Below, in pieces: positions 32,941 to 45,266 of a stretch of DNA of 64,000 bases. The notes under the pieces were generated by a model. That model had not been told where the DNA came from. It was given only the letters and a program-made list of their open reading frames with translations, and did no database searches. A program made the position numbers and the translations under genes. Position 1 is the first letter of the stretch. Each line of letters opens with the position of its first letter. Source of the stretch: Promerops cafer (lineage: Eukaryota; Chordata; Aves; Passeriformes; Nectariniidae); contig VZSE01014389.1 of assembly GCA_013398275.1 (NCBI GenBank), forward strand, positions 697,682 through 761,681, written 5' to 3'.

Positions 32941-35900
32941 GGGATTTTGGTAGGTGAGTATCTGAGATTATTGCACCTCTTGCCAACAGCTTGTCTCTTC
33001 TTTTTGCTTATAAACATCATTAATCCCATAATTTCTCATCAGATGTTTCATTAAGACATTTTTTGGGGCAGTTTTGTGTATCCTCGATACAAAATGGAGT
33101 TTAGAAAGAAATTCATGATTACTTGGATTTTCCTGTACTGCCTGGCAGGCGTAGTTAGGAAAGGCCAAATTATGGGACATTTCCTACCTGGGTATTCCAG
33201 TGAACAAGCTGCACATTTCCATTAACAGACTTACAATCCCTTTTCAGGAAAGTCCATCTGCTTCCAACTGATAAAGCAGCATATTACTCACTGCACATTC
33301 AGCTGCCTCATGATGATTCAAAATTTTACTTAGGCTTTCCCACTTTCTCAGATTTAACACACCAGATGTATCTTGTGTACATAAGTCCCACCCAAATATT
33401 TCCTCAAATGTTGAAAAGTCTACTGTTTTGTGAGACTTTTTTTTGTGTTTAGAGTAATCAGTTGCAGTAAAAACCACATTGCGGGGGGTTTATTAGTTGC
33501 AGAGATGGGTGGAGAAAAGGCTGTCAATACTGGAGTCATGAATATCTTGAAACTTTTGAGTTACTGTTAAAGTAAAACTGTGTGAAAGAAATGGAGCAGT
33601 ATGTTTGCTTGGGACATCTTTTTCTGTCTGCCACAAGAAAGGGTATGGTTTTTTATTTTTTTTCCATGCATACAATGGAGCCTAATCTCACTCTAAGTGG
33701 CTGGATGGACCAGAATATTTCTAGACTAAACAGTGAATGCAAGAGATTGATAAAAACAATTAAGGATACCAATATGTGATCATGAGAAATGAACACTCAG
33801 GAAGGGATTCATCAAAACAGATTTAGATGTGTTGCATAAAGGATGTGAACCTGAGATCCTCCTAAAGCTTACTTCATCTCCTCCTAGGGCCAACAACTAA
33901 AACACATCAGCTCTGTTGAATGGTTCTTTGGTGTGGTAGCTTTTCTTGTGTTGACTGCAAGCCTGTACAGCTCAGGGGTGGGTAGCTGCCTGTGACTGCA
34001 AAGATACCTAAAGTTAAATGGAACCACTTCCTAAATTATTAATGTTGATAACTGTATACTAAATAGTGAGGCTCCTGTTTTGGTCTGTTTAACCATTATT
34101 ATCTCTTAGTGTCACATAAAATGATACATGACATTTAAAAGATTTCAGTGTAAAATAATAATCTTTGTCAGAGACACTAGTAGTCAGGTATCAGTAAGCA
34201 CCTGAAGGAACCATCTAAGAGAGAGTCTAATCGCTTCGCAAATTTTAAAAAGCTTTTGTGGTTATATGCCAGATATGTAGAAAACAGAAGTAATAGAGCA
34301 ATTAGATTGAAGTATTCTTCTAGTGTTTTTTTCCTGATGTTTTCCTAGATGCTTGTTCTACTGATTATTCAGACTGTAGTGCACTTCTGAGATGCTTTGT
34401 ATGTGAACTGAACTGAGTTGAACACCTTTATGCTGAGCAGTCCTAACTGAGTATTTCCTTAATAGGCGCTCAGCTTTGTCAATAAAACACTGAAGTCACT
34501 ATTCCAGAGTGAAACAAATGTGATATGTCTAGATTGAACAATTTTTGAGCTATGAGACTACCAAACTAAAATCATATCTGAAATGTTTCGTTTTACCATA
34601 CTCCTCAGAACTTCAAGCTAAAATAAAGGCTTCTAGTTCAGCAGCTGAAAGAGAGTTGGCTAAGACAGTACTGTGAATTGACATGTCCTAAGTCAGGATG
34701 TTAAACATTCGTTTTTACCTCTGTTAAACTGAAAAAAAGGGACATAAAATGGTTGGTTTTAGCCATCCTGAATAAATAAAAGTAGAGCAAGTTGGATGAA
34801 TTACTGTGATATTGAATTTGTCCCAGCAAAGAAATTCTGTTTTGACCTACATGTTGCACATTTTTCTGTCATATCAGTGGGGAGGCACTTTTCAAGTGTA
34901 CAAATATTGCAGTTGCAATCTTTTACCATCCATCTTTGATATTGTTCTAGTCCAGAATGATCCTAAGCCCTTTCTAATGAGATCCACTGAAAGAAGTACA
35001 AGGCAGAGATGCTTCTTCCAGCTTGCAGACTTTTTTATGTCTGAAGCTTAAGAATAAAAATATTTTCTGCTCTTTGAAGTCCATTGGAAATAGAAACTGC
35101 CTTTTTTCTGAATTTTTTTTGGCATCAGGGTCATATTCATTATTATTCATATTCATTCAACTATTAAAATGCTTTTTATCTGTTTAAGTACCTCTGTAGG
35201 CATTTTTGAGGTTGAAAAATGTGATGTGTAAAAGTGTTGATTTTTAATAGGTTATTTCAGCAAGAAAATAAAAATATGTAACTAAGTCAAGTTTTTGAAA
35301 CCTTTTTTTGTCCTCACAGCAAGGAAAAAATTGAACATAATTTATTTAAAAGATCCCAACACATGAGAGATCACCTTTATCTCTCTTGATACACAGTCAT
35401 GTGAAATACTTACCTTATGTATAAAGTTTTACTAGTCTGTGAATTTTATTTTTTATAGAAAGGAACCTACTTGGTGAAACATGGTAACTAATTTTTTCAG
35501 TGCAGAGTCAATGCATGCAAATTTGTCTTCTCAAGTAAACAGGGTAAAAATTACTGTAGCCATAGTTTTGCTTTCAACAAAAGTACTTGTCTACTTTACA
35601 GGCTTTTCTGACATTCTAGTCTCAAGTGAGATTTTATCAAAGATAAATAAAAAGCTAAAGGCAGCACACAGAGTCTCTTCTTAAGTAGGGATTCTCATGA
35701 ATATAGGAAAGGAATTGTGCAAGTCATAAAATGTGATTTTCAGTTATGTACCTGGAACACTGAGTGCCTGCCTGTCCTGACCGCAGCTTTTTTTTTTTTT
35801 TTTTGGTGTTGAAATCACAGCTGTATTTGTGGTGCCACAAATTTCAGTCCTCTCCTGTTTGTAGTGTGCCCATGTGTGCAGAGCATAACTCAAATTCCGT

Positions 35901-37019
35901 GGCTGTGCTGCCTCCCAGACCACGCCCAAGCTGAAATCCTGCTAGGAGCAATCTCAGAGTTTTATGGCAGAGTTTGGGTGCCAATGCCTAGAAGCACCCC
36001 TCAAATTAAATTTTCTAGCACAGACATAGGAAATGAGGTTAGAGGGGGCTGATGATGGCTGAAATAGGTCCAGGGTTCATGCTGAGAGCTGGAATGGGGC
36101 TTTGGGGGGGTTGTTGACAGGATTGTTCAACTGGAGCTTGATGTTCTGCACAAGCTGGATTGTCAGCTGGCCTTGGTCACTGTTCATAAAGAGTAGTGTG
36201 TATTAGCTTTGTAGCTGAATATACAAACAACACAAGCTTATTTGAGGAGACTTAGTTTATTGTAAATTAAGGCAATAAATTCCAAAGCTCTGAGTCACAA
36301 CCTGCATTATTAGGAGGGCAAAACTGGATTCTTGGTAGTAATGGCATAAAACTAAAATATGTTTATTGGGAAATTATTGAGAAGATTTTTTTTAATGGAG
36401 AATAGCTTGTAAAGCTAGTTTAATAATAAATTAGTTTTTTGCTAACTAAAAGCATAATAACTTGATAAAAGGGGAATTATTAAAATTCAAATTTTAATTG
36501 CCAGAAACTTAATTTCCTCGACTAAAAGGAGGCTCAGCTAACTAAAAAAGGCTTCTCTTTTCAATTTTTTTGCAGTCCTAAAAGTTTGCTAGTTATTTAA
36601 AACTGACTTTGATCATGTAGCAAAGTTTTTGAATTATTTTTTGGCATTGATAATGTAAATGAGAAATCTTTTTCAACCTTTATACTTTCTTAATTAAAAA
36701 AATGGATCAAATAATTTTTCAACATTCAAGTTTATTGAAGAGTAATTTGCATTGTTGTTTCACATTGTCCACTGTAAGCATTCCACTAGGGACCTCTAGG
36801 GACTTCAATTAAACAAAAATTGGTACGTGCTGTGCAAATTGTAGTTTTACTACATGAGTGAATTATTAGTGTGTAGATTCACTGCTGCATTGCTGGAATG
36901 AAGTACTAAAATCAGAACTGCTGTCTTGACAAGTCTGGAACTATCCTTCCTGAGCCAAAAGATCGAGCTCTAGCACCAAAGGCTCCATGAGATCCTTCCA
37001 GAGCTTTACAGAGTGAAAA
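32941..37019. other. Unique A+T-rich non-coding DNA
   Basis: No gene or named repeat was recognised over about 4 kb. A T17 run is at 35788-35804. From 36240 to 36720 there is a repeat-poor, very A+T-rich stretch with dense TAAT, ATTA and TTAATTA words. Short frames (for example 33244-33477 minus and 34806-35051 plus) carry no family features. Confidence 0.55.
35788..35804. repeat. Poly-T run (T17)
   Basis: Seventeen consecutive T between CCGCAGC and GGTGTTG. No retroposed body was recognised next to it. Confidence 0.9.
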
Positions 37020-37360
37020 CCCTTTCAGGTGGGAGGGGGTTCATGATGCACATGATCTCCCTGGCTGCTCTTTGCCCCTCTCTGGGAGTTTTGCCTTCTT
37101 TGCTGCGTGACCCTCGGTGCAGACACGCTTCCTTGAGCTGCGCTCCCTGTGCACGGTCAGCCTGGGAGCAGTGGTGGGAGCAGAGCGTTATAGTGGTGTA
37201 ATGGCTGGGCCAAGAAATGCCTGGGAAAAGAAGTGGTTCAGGAAGTGAGTTTGGAGTGAGTGTCTCATCTAAACATAGACCCTGGGCTGAGAGGGTCCCT
37301 CTCAAAGCCTGCTCTTAGGAAAAGGTTGCCGCACTGACATGTCCAGCTAAGAATTGCTTC
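37020..37360. other. G+C-richer patch with several CpG dinucleotides
   Basis: CpG occurs at TGCGTG, CTCGGT, ACACGC, TGCGCT, CACGGT, AGCGTT, GCCGCA and TTCGCA within about 270 bp, against very few in neighbouring DNA. Opposed frames at 37006-37305 (minus) and 37013-37201 (plus) overlap and show no family features. The patch could be an old repeat, a weak CpG cluster or an exon of a non-coding RNA; none can be chosen from sequence alone. Confidence 0.4.
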
Positions 37361-38870
37361 GCACTCCTTGTAAGACAAATGATAGAAAATCTGGACGTAT
37401 TTAATCTGATTTGTTTCCTTTCTGTTCATTCATTCAAATACAGCCCCTCTTGTGTTCATTTGGTTTAAGAGGGTGTTCAGATTGGCTTCCACTCTGACTC
37501 ATTGCACTTCTTGGCAGTACAGGGTTAATGGAGGGAACAGCTTTCTTCCAGGAGAGTGTTTTACCAGAGGAGGGGGAGACCTTCATGGTTAAAGATATAT
37601 CAGAGCTGTGTTACAAGTGCTGGGCTTGCATGCAGCAATGTACGTGGGTAGTAAATGTGTATTTTCTTCCCTTCTGAAAATTAACTGGAATATATCATCA
37701 GCTTTGTTAGTAACCTCACCCTTGTTGTTGCTGTTGGGTTTTGGTGGTGTTTTGGGTTTTTTTTCCTGAGAAACTGAACATGAAGCATGGTGAATATATT
37801 CCTTCTCTAGTCTGTTGCCTCCTTATATAACACTTGGGAATAAAATCCCTTGGTGTTCTGGCAAAGGCTGAGACACTAAGAAAAACTCTGAAACATCTTG
37901 ATTAGATTCACTCTTTTTTGAAGGGGTCTGGAAGCCTTAGGCTGCAATGGCGTGCAATAAATGGGATAATAATGGCACATGGTTCTATTTGGCCCTAATT
38001 ATATGTAATGATATGGAATATGGTAGTCAGTCATTAATCTTTCTGCTACACTTCTGAATTCAGAAGTTTAAAACTTCTGCAGAGGAAGGTGTTTTGTTTA
38101 GGTTTTAATTATTAATATTTTTGCTCCCTCTGTTACATTTTTTACATGAAAAATGATATTCGTGACCAACTTCTTAAAGTGGTTAGCTTGAAAGACTGCA
38201 TCATTTGGGGAAGAAAAGGAGACCCCAGTTCTTAATTCTATCTTTGGGACGACCTGCTCCTTGGTCTGAGTGGGCTCATCATTCCTTTATGCTGGAGATG
38301 CCCGTTTTCAGAGACAAGCTACACAAATTTGCTTGCTGACACAGCTGCAGCCTTAAAATAATAAGCTCTCTAGGAAAGTGGTGGATCCCCCAGCATTTAT
38401 CACTTTTAAAATTCAGCTGGACAGTTAGCTGTGTTTTCTTGTCAAGATTGTGCTTTTGCCAGGAAAGGTCCAACCTTGTATTCTATGGCTGTACTATATT
38501 GAAGAAACTGTTATCTTCACTTCAGTTTGATCACCAGGTTTGGAAAAAAAAAAAATTATCTGAAAATACTGTGATCATACGTAGCCCTTTGGAGATAGGT
38601 GTGAGCAGCCCAAAGGCTTGTCAATACCATGTTATTACCACTGCTCCAGATCTCTGTGTGATAAATGCATGCTTGATTTGTTCTATTTCCAACTAGGTCT
38701 CTCAAACTGAAAAAAGAAAAAGAAAAACCTGTATTATTTGGCAATAAAAAGTATTAAAAGCTTTTGTCTTGTCTTGCTCCAAATGAGGCCTTTTGGCTTA
38801 TATTTCTGTGTTTTCCCCATGTTTCTATAATCTACTTTAATAATTGTTCCATCTTTTGCTTTGTTCACAG
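37361..38870. other. Unique non-coding DNA
   Basis: No gene or named repeat was recognised. Short overlapping frames near 38279-38744 lack family features. Confidence 0.55.
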
Positions 38871-38975
38871 CCTACATGCTGACACAGTACCAGTTTTGTT
38901 TCCAAAAGAGGAGTTCACAGAATTACAGTGTCTGATCCAACTAGCTGCTCTGATGATCCTCACTGGACCATGTAG
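38871..38975 (+). other. Candidate internal exon, 105 nt (unsupported by family)
   Basis: A strong acceptor (CTTTTGCTTTGTTCACAG) ends at 38870 and a donor TGTAG|GTAAAA follows 38975. The 105 nt are open in one frame and multiple-of-three, entering and leaving in phase 2, as a cassette exon would. The translation includes DTVPVLFPKEEFTELQCLIQ and then a hydrophobic run (LAALMILTGPC). I do not recognise the family. Both splice signals and the open frame are seen directly; that they mark a real exon is inference, and chance is still more likely. Confidence 0.18.
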
Positions 38976-41580
38976 GTAAAATTCAAAAAACCCTATTTAT
39001 ATCCACACTATATCTGTAAAAGTATTCAGCATATTGGAAAACATCTGAGTTTTGGCAACAGTGCTCAATTTGTGGAGTCAGGGTCTTTTGGAATTTATGG
39101 ATTACAATATCATTAAGACCTTGCAACTTTTTGATGAATTTTATTGTCAATAGAAGCAGAAAAGTAGAGTGTCATATGTCACAATGTGTTTGGTCTTTTT
39201 GCCACATCTGTTTTAAGTACTTGCAGGTGCTGGCAACAGGTGATGCCTATCATTCCTGTAGGCTAACTTTAATAGCAGCTGCAGTGGTGAAAATTTCAGC
39301 TTAGGCACAAAACCCAGCAGAAAAATTGAGTGAGTTCTGAAGCAGCTGGTAAACCTTGAGCTTCTTGTTATTACAGCCACACAGCTAGCAGAATAAGAGC
39401 TGGCCAGGTAAGAGCTAGGCTAACAGGTTTACATGCATGAACCTCTATGTTTATCTTAAGAAGAGTAGAAGAGTATCATGGTGTTAGTAGAGGAGTATCG
39501 TGATATTAATAATCAGAAGAAAGATGCCTTCAAGTTATTTCTGTTGATCATCTTGAGCTTCTGCACAAATCAAGTTTTCTATGAGTTTCAGACAAAATAT
39601 AAAATGTAGACAATATTCTATCACCGGGATTTCCTGTGGAATAATTCAGTGTTGCTATAGAAAAGCTGTGAATCCAGTGATTTATATTCAATTTCTTGAA
39701 AAGTGTATTTTTCCTTTTTGTTTTGATATGCTAGCTGCATTTAGTTTCACCTCCCTCTGAGCTAGCAGACCTAGGCAAAGGACTAAATTGTTCTGATTAA
39801 ATTGCCAACATTTATTGTCTCTTGACTGCTTTCTCCCTTGTACGCTATGCTGTTTTATGTCTCAGTTGCAGTGGCACTTAAAATAATTCACATGAATTGG
39901 TAAGCTGCAGAGTTTATGTCTACATTATAATTGGTGTTTCTTTTACATTCCTTACACTGTAAAACCTCTACTTTGGTTTGCATTTCCAATTTTGTGGAAA
40001 TTAGCTGTAAACTTGGGTGTGTAGCACTGGTTTAGATGGCCTGTATTTACACATGCTGGTGCAGTCTCTGCACATAACAAACAGCTCCCCTCACATTCTC
40101 TTTTGGAACTGTGACACTGAAAGTTTATTGTGATTGTTTCTGGAGCATCTTGAGATTTCAGTCACCCATTTCTGTCTGGAGAAGGTTTCCAAGTCATCTC
40201 AGTAAAGCATTTTCAGAGCATACTGGCTGAATTTTCTATGGCTTCAGTTTTGACAACAGGTGCCTCAGATGAATCCTGTAATGATGTTTATCCCTACTTT
40301 TTTATCCTGAAATTATAACAATGTATATTGCATGCTGTTACATACACAGCTGCTTTTCATGTTGTGTTGATCACATTCCAGCTTTAATTAGATGTTTTTC
40401 AGGTATTTTGCAAAAAAGTGAAAGATTGTGGTTTGGGATTCTTACTTTATTTTCTTTCATTTTCCTAGGATGGCAGTATTTCTATTAATAAATACTGAAA
40501 ATATATTTTTCTGGTTTGGTGGTAAAATTCTGGTAAAATTAAATTTATCAAAATTCATAAATGGCTTGCTATCTCCAGAATTGAAAAGAGATTCATATTT
40601 TCTGTTTTGAGTATCCAAACTCTTTCCCAGTTGTAACTGATGGGTAGGGAAGCAATCCCAAAAGACATTTATTATGCTGGAGAGGATATCGAGTCTGAGG
40701 AGAATGGGAGAGTGTCTTTTTTGTAGGTGTCAGTGTCTGTTCCATTGCAGAAAATTTTATAATTGATGCTGAATTTCAAGATACCTGAAAGAAACTGGAA
40801 CTGTGCTCGGTTTTAGTCTGAAAGGAAAGTAATTAAGAAAGTATCTAAATTCATATAGTTAACTTCTGTACATTTTGTCACTGTCCACATCTGTCTTCCT
40901 GTATAGACATATTTGTCATTTAGACTCTGATGTGACCGTGTGGAAACAGTAAGCAAAAAAAGAAGGGTTAAAGCACCAAGCCATATAATCCATTTTCAGA
41001 AAAGCCGGGGATTGATATCTCTTGTTTGGGTTTTTTCTTGATAATAAATTAATGGCAACAAAGCCACGCATGCAAATAAATCTAATGGTTTGCTTTAGAT
41101 TTACACTCTGCTCTCATGCTACCTCTTAAGGGATTATATCTATAAAGAAATAATAAAATAATGTTCTTGATTACCCACAAGTGTGCAGAGCAGTAAACAG
41201 AATTTGTCAGTTGTTCTGAACATGTTAGATTCATCAAGAGGAACAGCATTATCTTGCTTAGCACAGGTACATTAGCTAGACTGGGCTTCCAGAATCTTAA
41301 AATCTCTCCTCAAATGCAAGGGTAATGGTCACGATGATGTGCATTTGTCATGTAATGCAAGTAGTACTTGTGCTTGAGTAGCTTTTAGCAGAGCACAGAT
41401 TATGGTACGGCTCGGATCTCTAAAACCAAGTGCAATTTCTAACACAATTGGTGTCACTTTCCAGAGTGAACTGGATAATATCTGAGCTAAGAAGGGCCAG
41501 AGGTAATGTTTATTCTTAGAAGGTTTGTACAGTAGTATATGGCGAAAGATTATTTAAAGAAACCCAATTTGTAGAATGTT
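38976..41580. other. Unique A+T-rich non-coding DNA
   Basis: Nothing recognisable as a gene or repeat family was seen. Near 39463-39510 there is an imperfect iteration of GTAGAGGAGTATC-like words. Confidence 0.6.
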
Positions 41581-41880
41581 ACCGATAGGTAGGGCTTTAT
41601 AAAGGGAAGGCTTTGTAACATGGCCCTGGCCTGCTGCCTAGGCTAAGGAGAGGGGAGCTGTGGGCGAGGGACTCAGCTGGAACAGGGGTACAGGGACACG
41701 AGGCCGTGCTGCGTGGCTGCCGCGTGTCCACATCGAGGTTCACGGAGGCTGGGTGACTTGGGCTTGGCAGGCCTTAAAACTGGGTAAACCCACTAACTGC
41801 TGAAAAAGGCTGGGGTTTTGGCAATGAAGAGCACTCCTTTGCACCTGCCTGGGGCCCCTACATCGCTCATTACCGCAACA
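41581..41880. promoter_or_regulatory. CpG-bearing G+C-rich patch with a TATAAA string (possible promoter or repeat)
   Basis: About eleven CpG dinucleotides fall in 300 bp, most of them between about 41668 and 41745 (GGGCGAGG, ACACGAGGCCG, TGCGTGG, GCCGCGTG, ATCGAGG, CACGGAGG). The flanks are almost free of CpG. A TATAAA string lies at 41598-41603 in CTTTATAAAGGG, about 70 bp upstream of the CpG cluster. A plus-strand frame of 107 codons at 41818-42141 begins just downstream but has no family features and crosses a TATT microsatellite. The patch could be a small promoter or a young repeat not recognised by me. Confidence 0.25.
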
Positions 41881-44622
41881 GTAAAAATTAATTCATGTTG
41901 GTTCATAAATTTGATTGTAAATGTTTTAATGGATTTAAATATCTACCTGAAACTTTGTGATATTGATAAAATTCAAGCTCTTAATCCAAGACTAATGAAA
42001 ACTTGTATTTTAAATCTATTTATTTATTTATTTATACATGTTAGTACTAGGCTAGAGCAGAAGTGTAGGTTTGACAAAAGGAAGGGTCATTTCAAAGCAC
42101 GTGCAATCTGTGAGTGTGGCTGTAATGAGATCATGCTGTAAACAGTTGCAGAGTCAGCCAAATCTTACAGTGTTTAATTGTCTATTCCCTTTGAAGTGAC
42201 TTGGAGTGATAATATTTCAGGAGAAGCATCACAGCTTATACTATTGTGTGTCTGTGCTGGTGTATTAAGCTAGCAGTTCATTCATGAGGGTAAGGTACTA
42301 TTATGCTTTATAAAGATGATTAATGGCCAGAATTCATTTTCTAGAAAAAATTTCCTTTTCGTGTCTAATTATTTAACCATCTCGATGCAGTTGCTATTGA
42401 TGGTGAGGAGAGCACATAGACTGGGGTTCCATTTATTCATTCACAGCTGCTTATTTATGTGTAAATAGATAACCTTAATTACTTGGAGGAAAAAAGGTGA
42501 CACAAACTAGGCATTTGTAATTTCCTTCCTGAAAGAAAGTCTGCTCTTTATACTAGAATTAAATTTTTAAGGATTTTTTTATTTAAATGAAAGATGGAGA
42601 TATTTATGTGTTTAAATTTAAGTATACAAAATATAATTTTTCCCAGCTGAAACTCTCTCTAGGGTATAGTATGATCAATTATTCTTCCATTATGTGCACT
42701 AAAAACTCAAGTGAAGTGACTATGTCTGAGTTCCATTCCCTCTAAAAAACATAATTTTTATCAACAAAGATCTTTCAATAACTTTTTTTGAAAGGAAGAC
42801 TGTTAGTTTGCAGAATTACAAATCTTTATTCTCTCTGGCATTTAAAAAAAATCTCAGGTTTTCTTGTAATGCACTTCACCAGACAGATCATATTTAACTT
42901 GTGAGGACTGACTAGCTTGCAGCTGTAGGTGGTATGTGAAATACGGACTTCAGGAAGAGCATGATTTCCATAACCACTTCAAAGGAAATACATTATAAAT
43001 AAAGTACATTTCTCCGGGGGCTTAGAAAACCATTCTGTTTATAATTTAAATTACATTAAGCTAAATAAAATAGTACGGCAAAACCCCCAAGAGAAAAATA
43101 CTTCATTTAAGTTTGAACATTACATTACTTCCATTAATTGGAAGTATTTTGTTTTCTCTCTAATAGTTTATTTTTTATTGGCTATATATAATTAAAAGTA
43201 TTGTCGTTGCAACAGGAGTAATTCTTTCCCATCTTGTGTTCCAAGCCCTTGTGTTCAGTAGATCACTAGAGTTTTATTTGCCTGCCTTCCTTCATTTCTC
43301 AGAGCTTTACTACGGGTGACTAACACTGAGCATCAGGCTGTGACAGAAGATTACCATCGCTGTGTCACGCATGTTCAGCTTTATCAAACTCCTACTGGGA
43401 CTGAGTCTCTCAGCTCAGCCTGAAGTTTTGTATCAAAACAGTGGAGGGGGGTGAAGCTTTCTTCTGTACGAATATTTTAGAGTCTGCTCATCCAAACTAT
43501 GCTGCTTGCTCTTTCCAGGCTGCTTGCAGGGGTAACTGTTGAGCAGGGACTGCAACACAAACAGAATCCATTAGTCTCCCTACTCCATAAAGATAACTTG
43601 GAGGCAAGGGAGCCTGATAGAAAATGAAGATAATATGTCTTCTAGGGGAGGAAACTACTGGAAAACCTTAGTGAACTATCTAATTGTAAGAGTGATTTAT
43701 TCTGCCTTCCTTTTTCACCCCGTGACGAGACTTTACAGGCAGAACCAAATCAGGCAGTCATTCCTAAGAGCAAGGAGGGCAGTAAATCTGTACTGCCAAG
43801 CTCCTCTAATATTGACAGCTTTGCAGTATGGGTTTCTCTAGAGATAGTCTAAGCACATATAAGCTTGCAGGAGCTGAAACAGGTTGTATAATAAAAGAAG
43901 ACCGATCCCATACACAGCACTTGTTTCTACTTTAGATTCAACTTTTAAAAAGCCATTAATTTCAAATTAATCCCTTTTTAAGTCTAAAATGTGCTCTTTT
44001 GTTTCATATCACTTAATTTCAAGTTATTAGAACTGTTTTTACATAGGAAAATAAATGTTTGCAGCTAGATATTAACACTATTGAAATATATAAAAAGAGG
44101 CCATGCTCATATTTTTCCCTAATTTATAAAATATTTGCTTTTTTAAAAAGTGCTTTCAAAAAGCAACAGTAATTGAACCTAATGCTAAATTGAATAAAAA
44201 CTTCATTAACCTAAGCATTTAAAGTAAACTAGCTAAACCTTGAGGAAGAAAGGTAGTACAAAATATCAAAGCTCAGACATATTGATGCAGATCTTACAAG
44301 TTTCATGAAAAAAAGTGAAGAGACTTAGTCACAAAAGTCTAAAGAAAAAAATTCTTTAGTAAAATTTCTAAGCTTTTTCATTAACATTTAAATAGGGTTA
44401 CAGTTTCACTGTATATATTAAGGAAATATTTATTTTTCCTTTCTGCTTTACAGATTTTTTTTCCTCCAATATTTTTTGTTTGCAATTCAAAACTAGCTTT
44501 TGTTCCTACTGTAAATGATTGCCAGGTGGTTAAACAGTACAGGTAATGAAATACTAAAGTTACTGTACTGGGGCAAATAGGAGTTTTTCTGTATTATTTT
44601 TAACTTTCTCCAAAATTGGGCA
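41881..44622. other. Unique A+T-rich non-coding DNA
   Basis: No gene or named repeat was recognised apart from the TATT run at 42017-42035. A frame at 43635-43841 (plus, 68 codons) shows no family features. From about 43920 to 44450 the sequence is strongly A+T-rich. Confidence 0.55.
42017..42035. repeat. (TATT)n microsatellite
   Basis: Four perfect TATT units followed by TATA. Confidence 0.9.
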
Positions 44623-45266
44623 TACTAGTAGATGGAAAGCTGGATATGGCCCAGCAATGTGCTCTTGCATCCCAGAGAGCCAACCATATCCTGGGATGCA
44701 TTCAAAGCAGCTTGGCCAGCAGGGCCAGGGAGGGGATTTTGTTCCTCTACTCCACTCCAGTGAGACCCCACCTGGAGTGTTGTGTCCAGCTGTGCAGAGC
44801 TCAGTACAGGGAAGACATGAACCTGAAAATAATCAGGGCTGGAGTTCCTTTTCCCTGTGGAAAAGCTGAGATTTGGGTTTGTTAAGCCTGGAGAAAACTC
44901 CGGGGAGACTATTGCAACCTTTCATTACTTATAAGGGACCTACAAGAAAGATGGGGATAGACTTTTTATCAGGGTCTTGAGGTAGGACAAGGATTAATGG
45001 TTTTAAACTGAAAGTTGGTAGATTCAGACTAGATATAAGGAAGATTTTTTTTTTCTTTTTTTACAGTGAGGGTAGTGAAACACTGGCACACATTGCCCTG
45101 AGAAGCTGTGCATGACACATCCTTACAAGTCAGTCGTCAAGACCAGACTGGATGAGACTCTCAGCAACCTCATCAACTGAAAGATGTGTGTGCTGATTTC
45201 AGGGACTTAGGTTGGATTAGATGACTTTTAAAGGTCCCTTCCAACACATTATTCTATGTTTCTATG
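44623..45266 (+). mobile_element. CR1 LINE fragment with ORF2 C-terminal remnant and 3' end, plus strand
   Basis: This is the longest well-preserved CR1 copy here. It begins near TAGTAGATGGAAAGCTGGAT and encodes, in one frame open from 44616 to 44885, the typical end of CR1 ORF2: GKLDMAQQCALASQRANHIL, then GCI, and later PVRPHLECCVQL. The frame is then lost. Later blocks include GACCTACAAGAAAGATGGGG (about 44937), the 'AAACTGAAAG' block (about 45006), GTCCCTTCCAACACATTATT (from about 45234) and a terminal ATTCTATGTTTCTATGA, the CR1 3' hallmark. A T10-C-T8 tract at about 45047-45065 replaces the usual GAAGAAATTCTTTAC block, pointing to a slippage expansion. It is 5'-truncated and non-autonomous. 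Confidence 0.93.

Noticed and set aside
44616..44885. Open frame resembling a reverse-transcriptase gene end
   Set aside because: It is the C-terminal remnant of CR1 ORF2 within a 5'-truncated copy, not a host gene or an intact element.
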